Shown: positions 1 to 6,169, counted from the stretch's first letter. The stretch is 6,436 bases of DNA from Microcoleaceae cyanobacterium UBA11344 (GCA_003483675.1 DMYK01000481.1:1-6436); one strand, 5' to 3'. The notes: generated by a model from the sequence alone, not told the origin. Translations and numbers: made by a program.

Positions 1-338
1 GAAACCTCAACACAAGCCCGCGCAGGTGCAGTTTCCGCATCAAAATATTTCGCATAAACCGCATTCACAGCAGCGAAATCATTCATATCCTTAAGAAAAA
101 CCGTAGTTTTCACAACATCTAACCAAGTCGCGCCAGCTTCTGTTAAAATGGCTTCGAGATTTGCCATAACTTGTTCGGTTTGTTTAGCCACATCGTCAGT
201 GTAGACAATATTGTTTAGTCTAAGGTCGATCGCAATTTGGCCAGCTACAAACAGCATAGTGCCCGTAGCCGCGATCGCTTGATTGTAAGGGCCAACGGGT
301 GCGGGTGCTTTGTCAGTACGAATAATTTTGCGCGTCAT
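1..338 (-). CDS. ridA: RidA/YjgF/UK114 family 2-iminobutanoate/2-iminopropanoate deaminase, 3' end beyond window
   Basis: RidA hydrolyses reactive enamine/imine intermediates released by PLP enzymes such as threonine dehydratase, preventing damage to other PLP enzymes in the cytoplasm. The 112 visible residues begin MTRKIIRTDKAPAPVGPYNQ, with the GPYNQA signature at 16-21, VAGQI at 31-35, DDVAKQTEQV around 48-57 and the late motif APARACVEV at 104-112. R107 aligns by motif with the substrate-carboxylate-binding arginine (R105 in E. coli RidA). Family members are about 125-130 residues, so roughly 15 residues and the stop lie left of position 1. The ATG at 338 fits the usual family N-terminus but has no clear Shine-Dalgarno. 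The frame stays open upstream to 530 through a pentapeptide-repeat remnant, so a longer fusion product starting at the ATG at 437 cannot be excluded. The family assignment is secure; exact substrate specificity is inferred. Confidence 0.93.
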   Translation of the reverse strand, partial: MTRKIIRTDKAPAPVGPYNQAIAATGTMLFVAGQIAIDLRLNNIVYTDDVAKQTEQVMANLEAILTEAGATWLDVVKTTVFLKDMNDFAAVNAVYAKYFDAETAPARACVEV

Positions 339-530
339 AGCTTTTACTTGTTGAGATTCTTGTTGATTGGTTTCCGGTTTGTAAAATTCTCCATCGGGCA
401 TGATTGTACCAGTGAAGTCTGCATCCTTGATGTTCATACCATAAGTATTGGTATCAGTCAAGTCGGCTTTCTTAAGCTTAGCACCCTCCAGATTAGCTCG
501 GCTCAAATTAGCTCCTTGAAGACCTGTTCT
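339..530 (-). pseudogene. C-terminal remnant of a pentapeptide-repeat protein, in frame with ridA
   Basis: Read on the minus strand from 530 the frame gives GLQGANLSRANLEGAKLKKA followed by DLTDTNTYGMNIKDADFTG. This is the A(D/N)LxX register of right-handed pentapeptide beta-helix proteins in consecutive repeats (ANLSR, ANLEG, AKLKK, ADLTD, later ADFTG). The following TIMPDGEFYKPE resembles the C-terminal end I associate with cyanobacterial pentapeptide proteins. The frame is closed upstream by TAA at 531-533, with no start codon before the ATG at 437, and the palindromic repeat cluster begins about 12 bp further on. The 5' part of the gene is therefore missing. There is no stop between this remnant and the ridA start: 30-odd codons from 437 to 338 form an open linker. 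It is either a decayed fragment now serving as ridA leader or the N-terminal part of a fused protein. Function unknown. Confidence 0.7.
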
Positions 531-544
531 TTACTAAAATTATG

Positions 545-672
545 AGAAACCGGGTTTCTGAACAGAAAATCTTCATTTTACCAAGAAGATTAAGAAACCC
601 GGTTTCTTGCCCCGATAAGTGGGTTATGAGAAACCGGGTTTCTGAACAGAAAATCGTCCTTTTACGGTTTCT
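545..672. repeat. Palindromic interspersed repeat cluster A (left copy)
   Basis: Three complete copies of a 15-bp near-palindrome occur at 545-559 (AGAAACCGGGTTTCT), 593-607 (its reverse complement AGAAACCCGGTTTCT) and 629-643. A fourth is reduced to GGTTTCT at 666-672 by a deletion of about 18 bp inside the unit. Spacing is 48 then 36 bp. The 33-bp segment between arms matches the unit of the right-hand cluster (5775-6079) in the same orientation. Opposed arms can form a large hairpin, and each arm can fold on itself. The cluster sits immediately downstream of the minus-strand kinase gene and supplies its stop codon, so it probably shapes the 3' end of that transcript. There is no U-run typical of an intrinsic terminator. 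Confidence 0.9.
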
Positions 673-2872
673 TCGGTGGGACTGCTGAGATCCCTGAATC
701 AAAATCCCAATTCTTTGTACCCGGAGATACAGAAAGTTCACTCATTGCTACTCTTTTTTGATTACTCTCACTACAACTTACTTGATCGCTTTCAGAAATA
801 CTGAATTTGTCAACCATATCTACACAAAAAGAGTATTTACCGCTTCCCCATTCACGTTCACCCCGATTGTACATTCCATAAACATATACATTACCATGAT
901 AGTTTTGAGCGACACGAACTTCCATACATTTTCCTGATTCAACAAGATACCAGCCATTTGATAGTAATCCTGTTCCATCCCAGTACACAAATGCAGCAGT
1001 TATGGTTGAATAAGATGTTTTATTACAAAAATTGATATAAGTATATTTTTCAAGTTCATTGATGCGGCTTTGGAGAGAATTATTTTTATCTTCCAACTCC
1101 TCTTTTTCTTTTGCTAACTTATTAATTTCGTCTTGTTTTGTCTTAATATCATCCTCTGAGAGTCTATTTTTTTCCTGCATTTTCTCGATTAAATGATTCA
1201 AGTCTGAGTAAATCAAGGGTTCTTTACCTGTAACAATATTGCCGAAGTTCTCTAACTCTAACTCAAGGGAAAGTGGAGTCGTTTTTTTTTTACCTTGCAG
1301 AATTTTGACAAACTTCTCCCACTCTGACTCAAGAGAGTAAGATGATAATTTCCATTGACCAGAGGGAAGATTATTCTGTCTTCTGATTTGCTCAATTTGC
1401 TTGATCATCTGATTTCTTTCCTGGTATTGAAAGAAAGATAAACCGGCGAAAGCTGTAGCAATCACTGTGCTAATGATTGTGCTAGTTATGGCAATTTTTT
1501 TGATAACATTTAATCTTTGTACTTGTTGTGATAATTGGGTGGTAGGGTGAGAGGTTTGAGGAACTTGAGCAAGCTGGTTATTTAGTGATTGATTCTCCGA
1601 TTGCAATTTTTGAATTTCTTGATTTAGTGATTTATTATCCGATTGCAGTGTTGATAATTGTGTATTAGCTTGAGCAAGCTTGTTATTTAGTGATTGATTA
1701 TTTGATTGCAGTGTTGATAATTGTGTATTAGCTTGAGCAAGCTTGTTATTTAGTGATTTATTATCCGATTGCAGTGTTGATATTTGAGATTGCAGTTGTT
1801 GTAGCATAGCTTGATTTGATGATGTTACACGAATCCTCTGAGGAGCAATTGGATTTCTAACCGAGGGAAAAATATCAACGCTTAATGCCTGAGCGCGATC
1901 GCACCAACAACAACTGCTAGAATGTTGGCTATAGATATGATTTTTGTTTGTGCTACAAACTACTAAATCATTAATCGCCACTTGTAAAGCATTAAACCAA
2001 TCTTCAGGCGAGGGGCGAGAAGTTGGAGATTGATGACCATCATTAAAACATTTGAGAAAGCATTTCTTCAGTTCTGGATGCAGAATCGTTAGAGGAATGG
2101 TGTTTCTACTGGGTTTAAGGAGGCTATTAATACCATAAGGCCAATGACCTTGACTAATCGATTCATCTTGTCCGGGTGGGTTTCCCAAACCTGTCCAAAT
2201 TCCCATAAAAGGATGATTCCCAAACAGTAAATTGTGAATAATTACTGCCAAGCGAAATCTATCATGGTATCGTGTTTGGGTGAGTTGAGATAAATTTTGC
2301 CCAATCAATTCAGGAGGAGTAAAACCTTCAGAACCCACGAGACAACGATAAACTTTATTACCTGCCTGGTTAGTTACTTGAAAAGAATCTGTATCAATCA
2401 AAGACACCAAGCTGCACTCATTTACGAGAATATTTTTAACACTAATATCCCCAATCACATAATTTGTGTTATGAATTTCTCGAATAATAGATACAAGATT
2501 TAAAGCTATTATATGCAGACAATACCAGTTAAATGCTGGGGCGTGTTTGTTGCGATTTGTGGGATGATAAACATAGACAAGCTCTTTAGCATTCTTAATC
2601 TCTGGCATTAAGAACCCTACCCAATTACCCTGATTATCTTTAATTAAGTGAGTCGGCCAACTAATCGCAAAATGATTTTGACCCGCCGTCGGGTTTTGTG
2701 GCGGGTTGGCGATCATTAATTGGAGCTTTGTTATTTGCTCTTGACTTGGTTTCTGGTAAACTTTTGCTAAGTATCCACTCCGATTAGTTTGCCAAACTGT
2801 ACCCTCACCCCCTTTGGCCAGTTCCTTAACTAGAGAGATAGATTTACCTTGACTGTCAAAGTAGCTAGGCAT
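662..2872 (-). CDS. Membrane-anchored Ser/Thr protein kinase of the TerY-P triad type, with coiled coils and DUF1036-like C-terminus
   Basis: A 736-residue protein. Kinase domain, residues about 10-300: glycine-rich loop AKGGEGTV (19-26), lysine in LAKVY (K37), hinge-like GFLMPEI (86-92), catalytic loop IGDISVKNIL (140-149, with D142, K146 and N147 in place of the usual HRDxxxxN) and LIDTDSFQV (158-166) in place of DFG. A cytoplasmic C/H cluster follows: C306, H312, H317, C321, C322, C324, probably a small zinc-ribbon. Residues 354-436 form a coiled coil of 21-residue repeats, 460-481 one membrane helix, and 562-610 a second coiled coil. Residues 613-700 resemble DUF1036, with C616, C649, C683 and C700, predicted outside the membrane. 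Third gene of an operon, 45 bp after the phosphatase gene, with no strong Shine-Dalgarno. The predicted role is phosphorylation in response to an envelope signal. The last residues (KKP) and the stop come from repeat cluster A, so the C-terminus may be altered. Kinase fold is confident; target unknown. Confidence 0.88.
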   Translation of the reverse strand: MPSYFDSQGKSISLVKELAKGGEGTVWQTNRSGYLAKVYQKPSQEQITKLQLMIANPPQNPTAGQNHFAISWPTHLIKDNQGNWVGFLMPEIKNAKELVYVYHPTNRNKHAPAFNWYCLHIIALNLVSIIREIHNTNYVIGDISVKNILVNECSLVSLIDTDSFQVTNQAGNKVYRCLVGSEGFTPPELIGQNLSQLTQTRYHDRFRLAVIIHNLLFGNHPFMGIWTGLGNPPGQDESISQGHWPYGINSLLKPSRNTIPLTILHPELKKCFLKCFNDGHQSPTSRPSPEDWFNALQVAINDLVVCSTNKNHIYSQHSSSCCWCDRAQALSVDIFPSVRNPIAPQRIRVTSSNQAMLQQLQSQISTLQSDNKSLNNKLAQANTQLSTLQSNNQSLNNKLAQANTQLSTLQSDNKSLNQEIQKLQSENQSLNNQLAQVPQTSHPTTQLSQQVQRLNVIKKIAITSTIISTVIATAFAGLSFFQYQERNQMIKQIEQIRRQNNLPSGQWKLSSYSLESEWEKFVKILQGKKKTTPLSLELELENFGNIVTGKEPLIYSDLNHLIEKMQEKNRLSEDDIKTKQDEINKLAKEKEELEDKNNSLQSRINELEKYTYINFCNKTSYSTITAAFVYWDGTGLLSNGWYLVESGKCMEVRVAQNYHGNVYVYGMYNRGEREWGSGKYSFCVDMVDKFSISESDQVSCSESNQKRVAMSELSVSPGTKNWDFDSGISAVPPKKP
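1282..1291 (-). other. A10 homopolymer tract inside the kinase gene
   Basis: Ten consecutive T on the plus strand give A10 in the coding strand, encoding K528-K530 and the first base of the T531 codon. It lies after the membrane helix and before the second coiled coil and the DUF1036-like domain. A one-base gain leads to TGA after about six further codons, and a one-base loss leads to TAG after about eight, so slippage would yield kinase without its sensor end. Confidence 0.85.
1565..1783 (-). repeat. 63-bp tandem repeat encoding the heptad coiled coil of the kinase
   Basis: Residues 364-384, 385-405 and 406 onward repeat with a 21-residue period (STLQSDNKSLNNKLAQANTQ and close variants), exactly three heptads per unit. 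The third copy diverges into QEIQKLQSENQSLNNQLAQ. At DNA level the first two 63-bp units are nearly identical, implying recent expansion. The segment links the kinase/zinc-ribbon region to the membrane helix and probably mediates dimerisation. Copy number is likely to vary between strains. Confidence 0.9.
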
Positions 2873-2917
2873 GGCTATTTGTTAATTAAATTGGTGTTTT
2901 CTTCTGGGTTATTTTAT

Positions 2918-4369
2918 TTATCGATTGAATTTAATTTCTACATGGGAGAAATACCCTAAAGCAGAATAAATTAGGTAATATACTAAACCTCCTACGAATA
3001 ATCCTCCTAGATAAATGATGACCATATAAATAAATAAACGTAGCTTATTCTTCCGTTGATCCGAGGAAGAAGTTTTGATTTTTTGTCGATATAGATACCC
3101 ATCAACTCCCAAAATCAGTACAGTAAGGATCATGGCAAGAATTATACCTATAATATTTCTCAAATCTAAACTTTGAAACATTCTATCAACAAATAGATCG
3201 TGCCAAAGCGAGTTCCAAAAAATGCCCGCCAAGACATTAATAACGAATGCGTAAACCTCTATGGAAAAATCTTCTTTTTTGGCTGGAGGGACTGCTTGTG
3301 CAGCAGAAGATTTTCCTGAGTTTGAATCTCCCGATGGTTGAGGTTCTGGAGTTTTTACAGATGCGGGAATAACACCTGCCGATGGTTGGATTACTGGAAT
3401 TGCCACGGATTTGGGGGTAGCACCTGCCGATGGCTGAGGTGATCGAGTTGGTTCGGGTTTGGGGGTGACATCTACCGATGGTTTAAATATTGAAATTGGT
3501 TCGGGTTTGGGGGTAGCACCTGCCGATGGTTGAGGTTCTGGAGTTGGTGGCTTAGGCGGAACTCTTACCGATTCATACCAACATAATAAAATCGTCTTAT
3601 CATCATCAGTGTTCTGATTTACCGGCTCCGATTGCAACCACTCTTGTGTCGAGATTCTTTCCTCATTTTCTGATCGGATTTTTAAGGCTTCTCTAAACAT
3701 ATCAAAAACCGGAGGGTGCGGTTTCGATTCTTCTCTGATCTCAAGTGCTATTCTTTCTAATCCATCAGTTGATGCGAAAATAAATTGTTGCTCTCCAGTC
3801 ACCACCCTAACCCGCATTGTTTCTAAAGCATTACTCGCGGTGACAAAGGTAGTTTCATTTGCATACTCTCCCTTGATGGGCTGAAAAAGTAATTGATATT
3901 CTGAGTCAGGTTGTTGAATCACAATAAAGCCATCCCCAATTTGCATAGCCGCGAGCCATTTGGGAGTCGCAACCACGACTAACAAAGTGCAAGATAAGTC
4001 TTTTGGAGAGCAATGCCTTTCCTGCGCTTGGCTCTCAAACTGTTTTTTTACTTCTTCTACAACTTGAGCAAAAACTTGGTGAGCATAATCTTCTGAGATG
4101 GCTGGTGATAAATCTTTTCCCTCCTTTTTCAGCCATTTAAGCCAACCTTGTAAAATTTGCAGGGCTGTTTTAACGGCTAATTTAGAGCCTATATCGGAAT
4201 ATTTACAACTACCAGCCCCATCACATACAGCCCCGATAATAATGTCACCATTATTGACAATTTCCCCAGAGTCATTAACTTTGATAAAGTCAGCATAATC
4301 TTGACAAGGCGAGCCTAGCTTTTCATGGCTAGTCCCCTTTGCTGAACAGGCGATCGCTTTCCAAAGCAT
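2918..4369 (-). CDS. PP2C-family Ser/Thr phosphatase with proline-rich linker and three membrane helices (TerY-P triad type)
   Basis: A 483-residue protein. Residues 1-265 form a PP2C_2-type phosphatase: GTSHEKLGSPCQDY (12-25, D24), GAVCDGAGSCKYSDIGS (46-62, D50-G51), AMQIGDGF (141-148), ASTDGLE (199-205, D202) and DDDKTILLCW (255-264, D257). These aspartates are the expected Mn/Mg ligands, so an active enzyme is predicted. Residues 270-365 are a proline-rich linker with a 16-residue repeat. Hydrophobic helices at about 372-390, 405-425 and 444-470 anchor the C-terminus in the membrane, with the catalytic domain N-terminal and presumably cytoplasmic. The gene begins 16 bp after the vWA stop with a good GAGGA Shine-Dalgarno, and is followed by the kinase gene. 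It most likely reverses phosphorylation made by that kinase on a shared substrate. Catalytic family is confident; partner and substrate are inferred from the operon. Confidence 0.92.
   Translation of the reverse strand: MLWKAIACSAKGTSHEKLGSPCQDYADFIKVNDSGEIVNNGDIIIGAVCDGAGSCKYSDIGSKLAVKTALQILQGWLKWLKKEGKDLSPAISEDYAHQVFAQVVEEVKKQFESQAQERHCSPKDLSCTLLVVVATPKWLAAMQIGDGFIVIQQPDSEYQLLFQPIKGEYANETTFVTASNALETMRVRVVTGEQQFIFASTDGLERIALEIREESKPHPPVFDMFREALKIRSENEERISTQEWLQSEPVNQNTDDDKTILLCWYESVRVPPKPPTPEPQPSAGATPKPEPISIFKPSVDVTPKPEPTRSPQPSAGATPKSVAIPVIQPSAGVIPASVKTPEPQPSGDSNSGKSSAAQAVPPAKKEDFSIEVYAFVINVLAGIFWNSLWHDLFVDRMFQSLDLRNIIGIILAMILTVLILGVDGYLYRQKIKTSSSDQRKNKLRLFIYMVIIYLGGLFVGGLVYYLIYSALGYFSHVEIKFNR
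3338..3529 (-). repeat. 48-bp tandem repeat encoding the proline-rich linker of the phosphatase
   Basis: Residues 281-344 are four 16-residue units, each opening with PSAG or PSVD (PSAGATPKPEPISIFK, PSVDVTPKPEPTRSPQ, PSAGATPKSVAIPVIQ, PSAGVIPASVKTPEPQ), followed by a partial fifth (PSGD). At DNA level they share blocks around CACCTGCCGATGG on the plus strand. It is likely an extended flexible tether between the catalytic domain and the membrane helices, with length that can change by recombination. Confidence 0.88.
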
Positions 4370-4375
4370 AAGATT

Positions 4376-4380
4376 TCCTC
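4376..4380 (-). promoter_or_regulatory. Shine-Dalgarno of the phosphatase gene
   Basis: GAGGA on the minus strand lies 6 nt before the ATG at 4369, within the 16-bp gap after the vWA gene. It fixes the phosphatase start and is the only strong ribosome-binding site in the operon. Confidence 0.75.
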
Positions 4381-4385
4381 ACCGT

Positions 4386-5054
4386 TTAAGTAGATACTTG
4401 ACCCCAACCAATCCCTGGAGTTTGTATCATCGTTGTCGCTCCAGGTTGACTATGAGCTACCTGTTGCATGGATTGACTGAGCCACAGGAACATTGATGTA
4501 AAATCAAGACCATTCAGCAGCCGTGGTGGACGAGTTGGAGCAGTAATTTGGCTTAAAATTTTCATATCTACACCTTGTCCGACCCCCACGGCAAAAAAGG
4601 AGAATTTTTTATCGTTTTCACCTTGTCTGACTCGCTGTGCTGCGGGTTGCCAAGTATCTGTAGGGTTGCCGTCTGTAATTAGAAAAACCCAAGGTCGATA
4701 GTATTGGATACCATTGTTTTTATAGTCAGCTTTGCGATTTTCCAATAAATCCAAAGCGTAATTGATCGCTTCTCCCATCGGGGTTAATTGTTCTGCTTGT
4801 AGCTGTGGGGGCACAAATTGATCGATCGTGACAAAATCTTGACGCATCACCACCGGCCCAAAGGAAACGATCGCGACCTCTACTCTAAGTGCTGCCAATC
4901 CATCTTGCTCTACAGATTGCTTAAACGCGGCAACCCCTTGATTCAACTGCTGGATCGGTTGACCACCCATAGATCCTGAGTTATCCAATAACAGAACAAC
5001 TGGACAGCGAGGCTCTGCGTTAGTCGCAAAATCAGCATTATTACCGATGGGCAT
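4386..5054 (-). CDS. TerY-like von Willebrand factor A (vWA) domain protein
   Basis: A 222-residue soluble vWA protein without signal peptide or membrane helix. The MIDAS metal site is complete: DNSGSM at 24-29 (D24, S26, S28), T91 in LTPMGEAI and D128 in FLITDGNPTD (124-133). The C-terminus after about residue 190 is a short tail with no zinc-ribbon, so this is the minimal TerY form. In TerY-P triads a vWA protein is encoded with a PP2C phosphatase and a kinase, the composition seen here, and it is thought to act as metal-dependent adaptor or phosphorylated switch. It is first in the operon, 16 bp ahead of the phosphatase, so it should be made from the promoter in 5055-5158. The ATG at 5054 is the first in frame and leaves about 23 residues before the MIDAS strand, normal for the family. 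Family is confident; biochemical role is inferred. Confidence 0.9.
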   Translation of the reverse strand: MPIGNNADFATNAEPRCPVVLLLDNSGSMGGQPIQQLNQGVAAFKQSVEQDGLAALRVEVAIVSFGPVVMRQDFVTIDQFVPPQLQAEQLTPMGEAINYALDLLENRKADYKNNGIQYYRPWVFLITDGNPTDTWQPAAQRVRQGENDKKFSFFAVGVGQGVDMKILSQITAPTRPPRLLNGLDFTSMFLWLSQSMQQVAHSQPGATTMIQTPGIGWGQVST

Positions 5055-5158
5055 AAACTTTTTCTCTTGCTCTTGAGGGCTAAAAGTATGTTATACTGAG
5101 AGTACACTAGCCTAATCCTGAAAATCTACTGATTAAGGTTAGAACTCATGTTAGAATC
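5055..5158. promoter_or_regulatory. Divergent promoter region between the vWA operon and the HTH-like gene
   Basis: The 104 bp between two divergent starts must hold promoters for both. On the minus strand TATAAC at 5095-5090 is a possible -10 for the operon, without a convincing -35. On the plus strand the overlapping TATACT at 5092-5097 is a possible -10, with TTGCTC at 5067-5072 as a weak -35 (19-bp spacer). Overlapping -10 elements on opposite strands would make the two transcripts compete. The placement is by eye and unproven. Confidence 0.4.
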
Positions 5159-5165
5159 GTGTTAG
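5138..5165 (+). promoter_or_regulatory. Three GTTAG(AA) direct repeats at the HTH-like gene start, possible operator
   Basis: GTTAGAA occurs at 5138-5144 and 5150-5156, and GTTAG again at 5161-5165, with steps of 12 and 11 bp (about one helical turn). They overlap the proposed GTG start. Their position between divergent genes suits binding by a DNA-binding regulator, perhaps the adjacent product. It is short and could be chance. Confidence 0.3.
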
Positions 5166-5689
5166 CCAATTTCTCACCCCTCACTATGGCCCAAGTAGAT
5201 CAAATGTTCAGTCATGCCGCCCAAGAATGGGATTTAGACACGCTCTACGCGGACTTAGCCTCTGCCAAGGGAAAACATTTGACCCCCATTGAAAAAGCTC
5301 ATTTGAGAGGCTTACTCTGTGGCTGTAGTCCCTCGGAAATTGCCGAAAAATTAGATAAAATTCCTAGGGGTGTAGAAGTTGATTTATCTACGACTATTTA
5401 TAAATATGTAAAATTTCTGTTAGATAAAGCTGAAAAGATCGAAAATTGGCGCAATATTTATGAATGGCTTGATGACTCTGGTTATAAATCTAAACCTCCC
5501 CAAGTTCCCGTTAAAACTTTATTAACAGAACAAAGCGTTGTTAATATCACTAATATCAATATTGAACAGCATCAAATAGTCTTTCAGTTTAATTTAAAAA
5601 TCCCTACATCAGATGTTCCTGAATTATCTATCCAAGAACAGTTGAAAACAGAAAAAATCAGTGATAATAACGGCAAAATTGGTCAGTAA
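5159..5689 (+). CDS. Small protein with N-terminal helix-turn-helix-like domain, divergent from the TerY-P-type operon
   Basis: A 176-residue product from the GTG at 5159; the ATG at 5186 (residue 10) is an equally plausible start, and neither has a good Shine-Dalgarno at normal distance. Residues about 25-105 contain a helical module: GKHLTPIEKAHLRGLLCGCS, then PSEIAEKL, GVEVDLSTTIYKYVKFLL and a WRNIYEWLDDSGY end. The pattern resembles sigma-region-4/LuxR-like HTH modules that I recall at the N-termini of large cyanobacterial signalling proteins, though here it stands almost alone. Residues 120-155 (SVVNITNINIEQHQIVFQFN) look like beta strands, and the tail is charged and disordered. No membrane segment or catalytic motif is seen. 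Its divergent position suggests a regulator or adaptor of the kinase/phosphatase locus, but it could be an unrelated passenger. Not recognised as a named family with certainty. Confidence 0.75.
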   Translation: MLANFSPLTMAQVDQMFSHAAQEWDLDTLYADLASAKGKHLTPIEKAHLRGLLCGCSPSEIAEKLDKIPRGVEVDLSTTIYKYVKFLLDKAEKIENWRNIYEWLDDSGYKSKPPQVPVKTLLTEQSVVNITNINIEQHQIVFQFNLKIPTSDVPELSIQEQLKTEKISDNNGKIGQ

Positions 5690-5774
5690 TAAAATTGGTA
5701 TTTTGGGGTGACGGAGCCGGTATTAAAAATCATAAAAAAAAATAAATATAAGAGCGGTGATAAGCGCGGTTATG

Positions 5775-6079
5775 AGAAACCGGGTTTCTTTTCAGAAAAT
5801 TGTCATTTTACCAAGAATATGAAGAAACCCGGTTTCTTGCCCCGATGGGTGATGAGAAACCGGGTTTCTGAAGACCAGCTTTGTCACTCAACCAAAAGGA
5901 TCATAGAAACCCGGTTTCTGGCCCCGATGGGTGATGAGAAACCGGGTTTCTTTTCAGAAAATCGTCATTTTACCAAGAATATTAAGAAACCCGGTTTCTG
6001 GCCCCGATGGGTGATGAGAAACCGGGTTTCTTTTCAGAAAATCGTCATTTTACCAAGAATATTAAGAAACCCGGTTTCT
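5775..6079. repeat. Palindromic interspersed repeat cluster B: eight 15-bp near-palindromes in 80-bp units
   Basis: AGAAACCGGGTTTCT lies at 5775, 5855, 5937 and 6017, and its reverse complement AGAAACCCGGTTTCT at 5823, 5905, 5985 and 6065. Steps alternate 48-50 and 32 bp, giving a unit of 80, 82 and 80 bp. The long inter-arm segment (33 bp, containing AAAATCGTCATTTTACC) is nearly identical in units 1, 3 and 4. Unit 2 (5870-5904) carries an unrelated 35-bp segment. The short segment contains GCCCCGATGGGTGATG. This fills most of the gene-free stretch 5690-6193; the 85 bp before it are AT-rich with no recognisable feature. It may act as a 3' structure for the HTH-like gene transcript. Confidence 0.93.
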
Positions 6080-6084
6080 TTCTC

Positions 6085-6169
6085 CAATACCTTCGCCAAT
6101 TTTAGGGCGGGCACGGGGGCACCGCCCCTACGGATTTTGGGCGTTTTATCGTTTTTGGCGAAGGTATTG
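6085..6169. repeat. 15-bp perfect inverted repeat bracketing a 55-bp core
   Basis: CAATACCTTCGCCAA at 6085-6099 is repeated inverted as TTGGCGAAGGTATTG at 6155-6169. The core holds a GC-rich palindromic element. Located between the plus-strand HTH-like gene and the minus-strand antitoxin remnant, it could be a small non-autonomous (MITE-like) insertion or a convergent transcription end. No target-site duplication is obvious by eye. Confidence 0.8.
6104..6131. repeat. GC-rich hairpin element (GGGCGG / CCGCCC)
   Basis: GGGCGG at 6105-6110 pairs with CCGCCC at 6122-6127 around the loop GCACGGGGGCA, followed by CTAC. It is much richer in GC than its surroundings and resembles the interspersed element often written GTAGGGGCGG that I recall from cyanobacterial intergenic regions. 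It sits as an insert inside the 15-bp inverted repeat. Confidence 0.6.

Noticed and set aside
237..545. Plus-strand open frame of 102 codons
   Set aside because: It is antisense to the clear RidA and pentapeptide coding frame and shows no recognisable motif.
508..741. Minus-strand open frame of 77 codons
   Set aside because: It runs through the palindromic repeats (translating as repeated SETRFLI) and overlaps the kinase 3' end in another frame.
2297..2503. Plus-strand open frame of 68 codons
   Set aside because: It is antisense to the conserved catalytic part of the kinase domain; no coding signal of its own.
4098..4298. Plus-strand open frame of 66 codons
   Set aside because: It is antisense to the conserved N-terminal PP2C motifs.
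5086..5105. Possible NtcA site (GTA-N8-TAC) in the divergent promoter region
   Set aside because: The GTA and TAC words present are 5 or 14 bp apart, not 8.
5148..5165. Tiny ORF ATG TTA GAA TCG TGT TAG overlapping the HTH-like gene start
   Set aside because: It has five codons with no ribosome-binding site, and probably arises from the GTTAG repeats.
5775..6079. CRISPR-like array
   Set aside because: The repeats are only 15 bp and alternate in orientation, spacing alternates 33/17 bp, and the would-be spacers are copies of each other, with no cas genes nearby.
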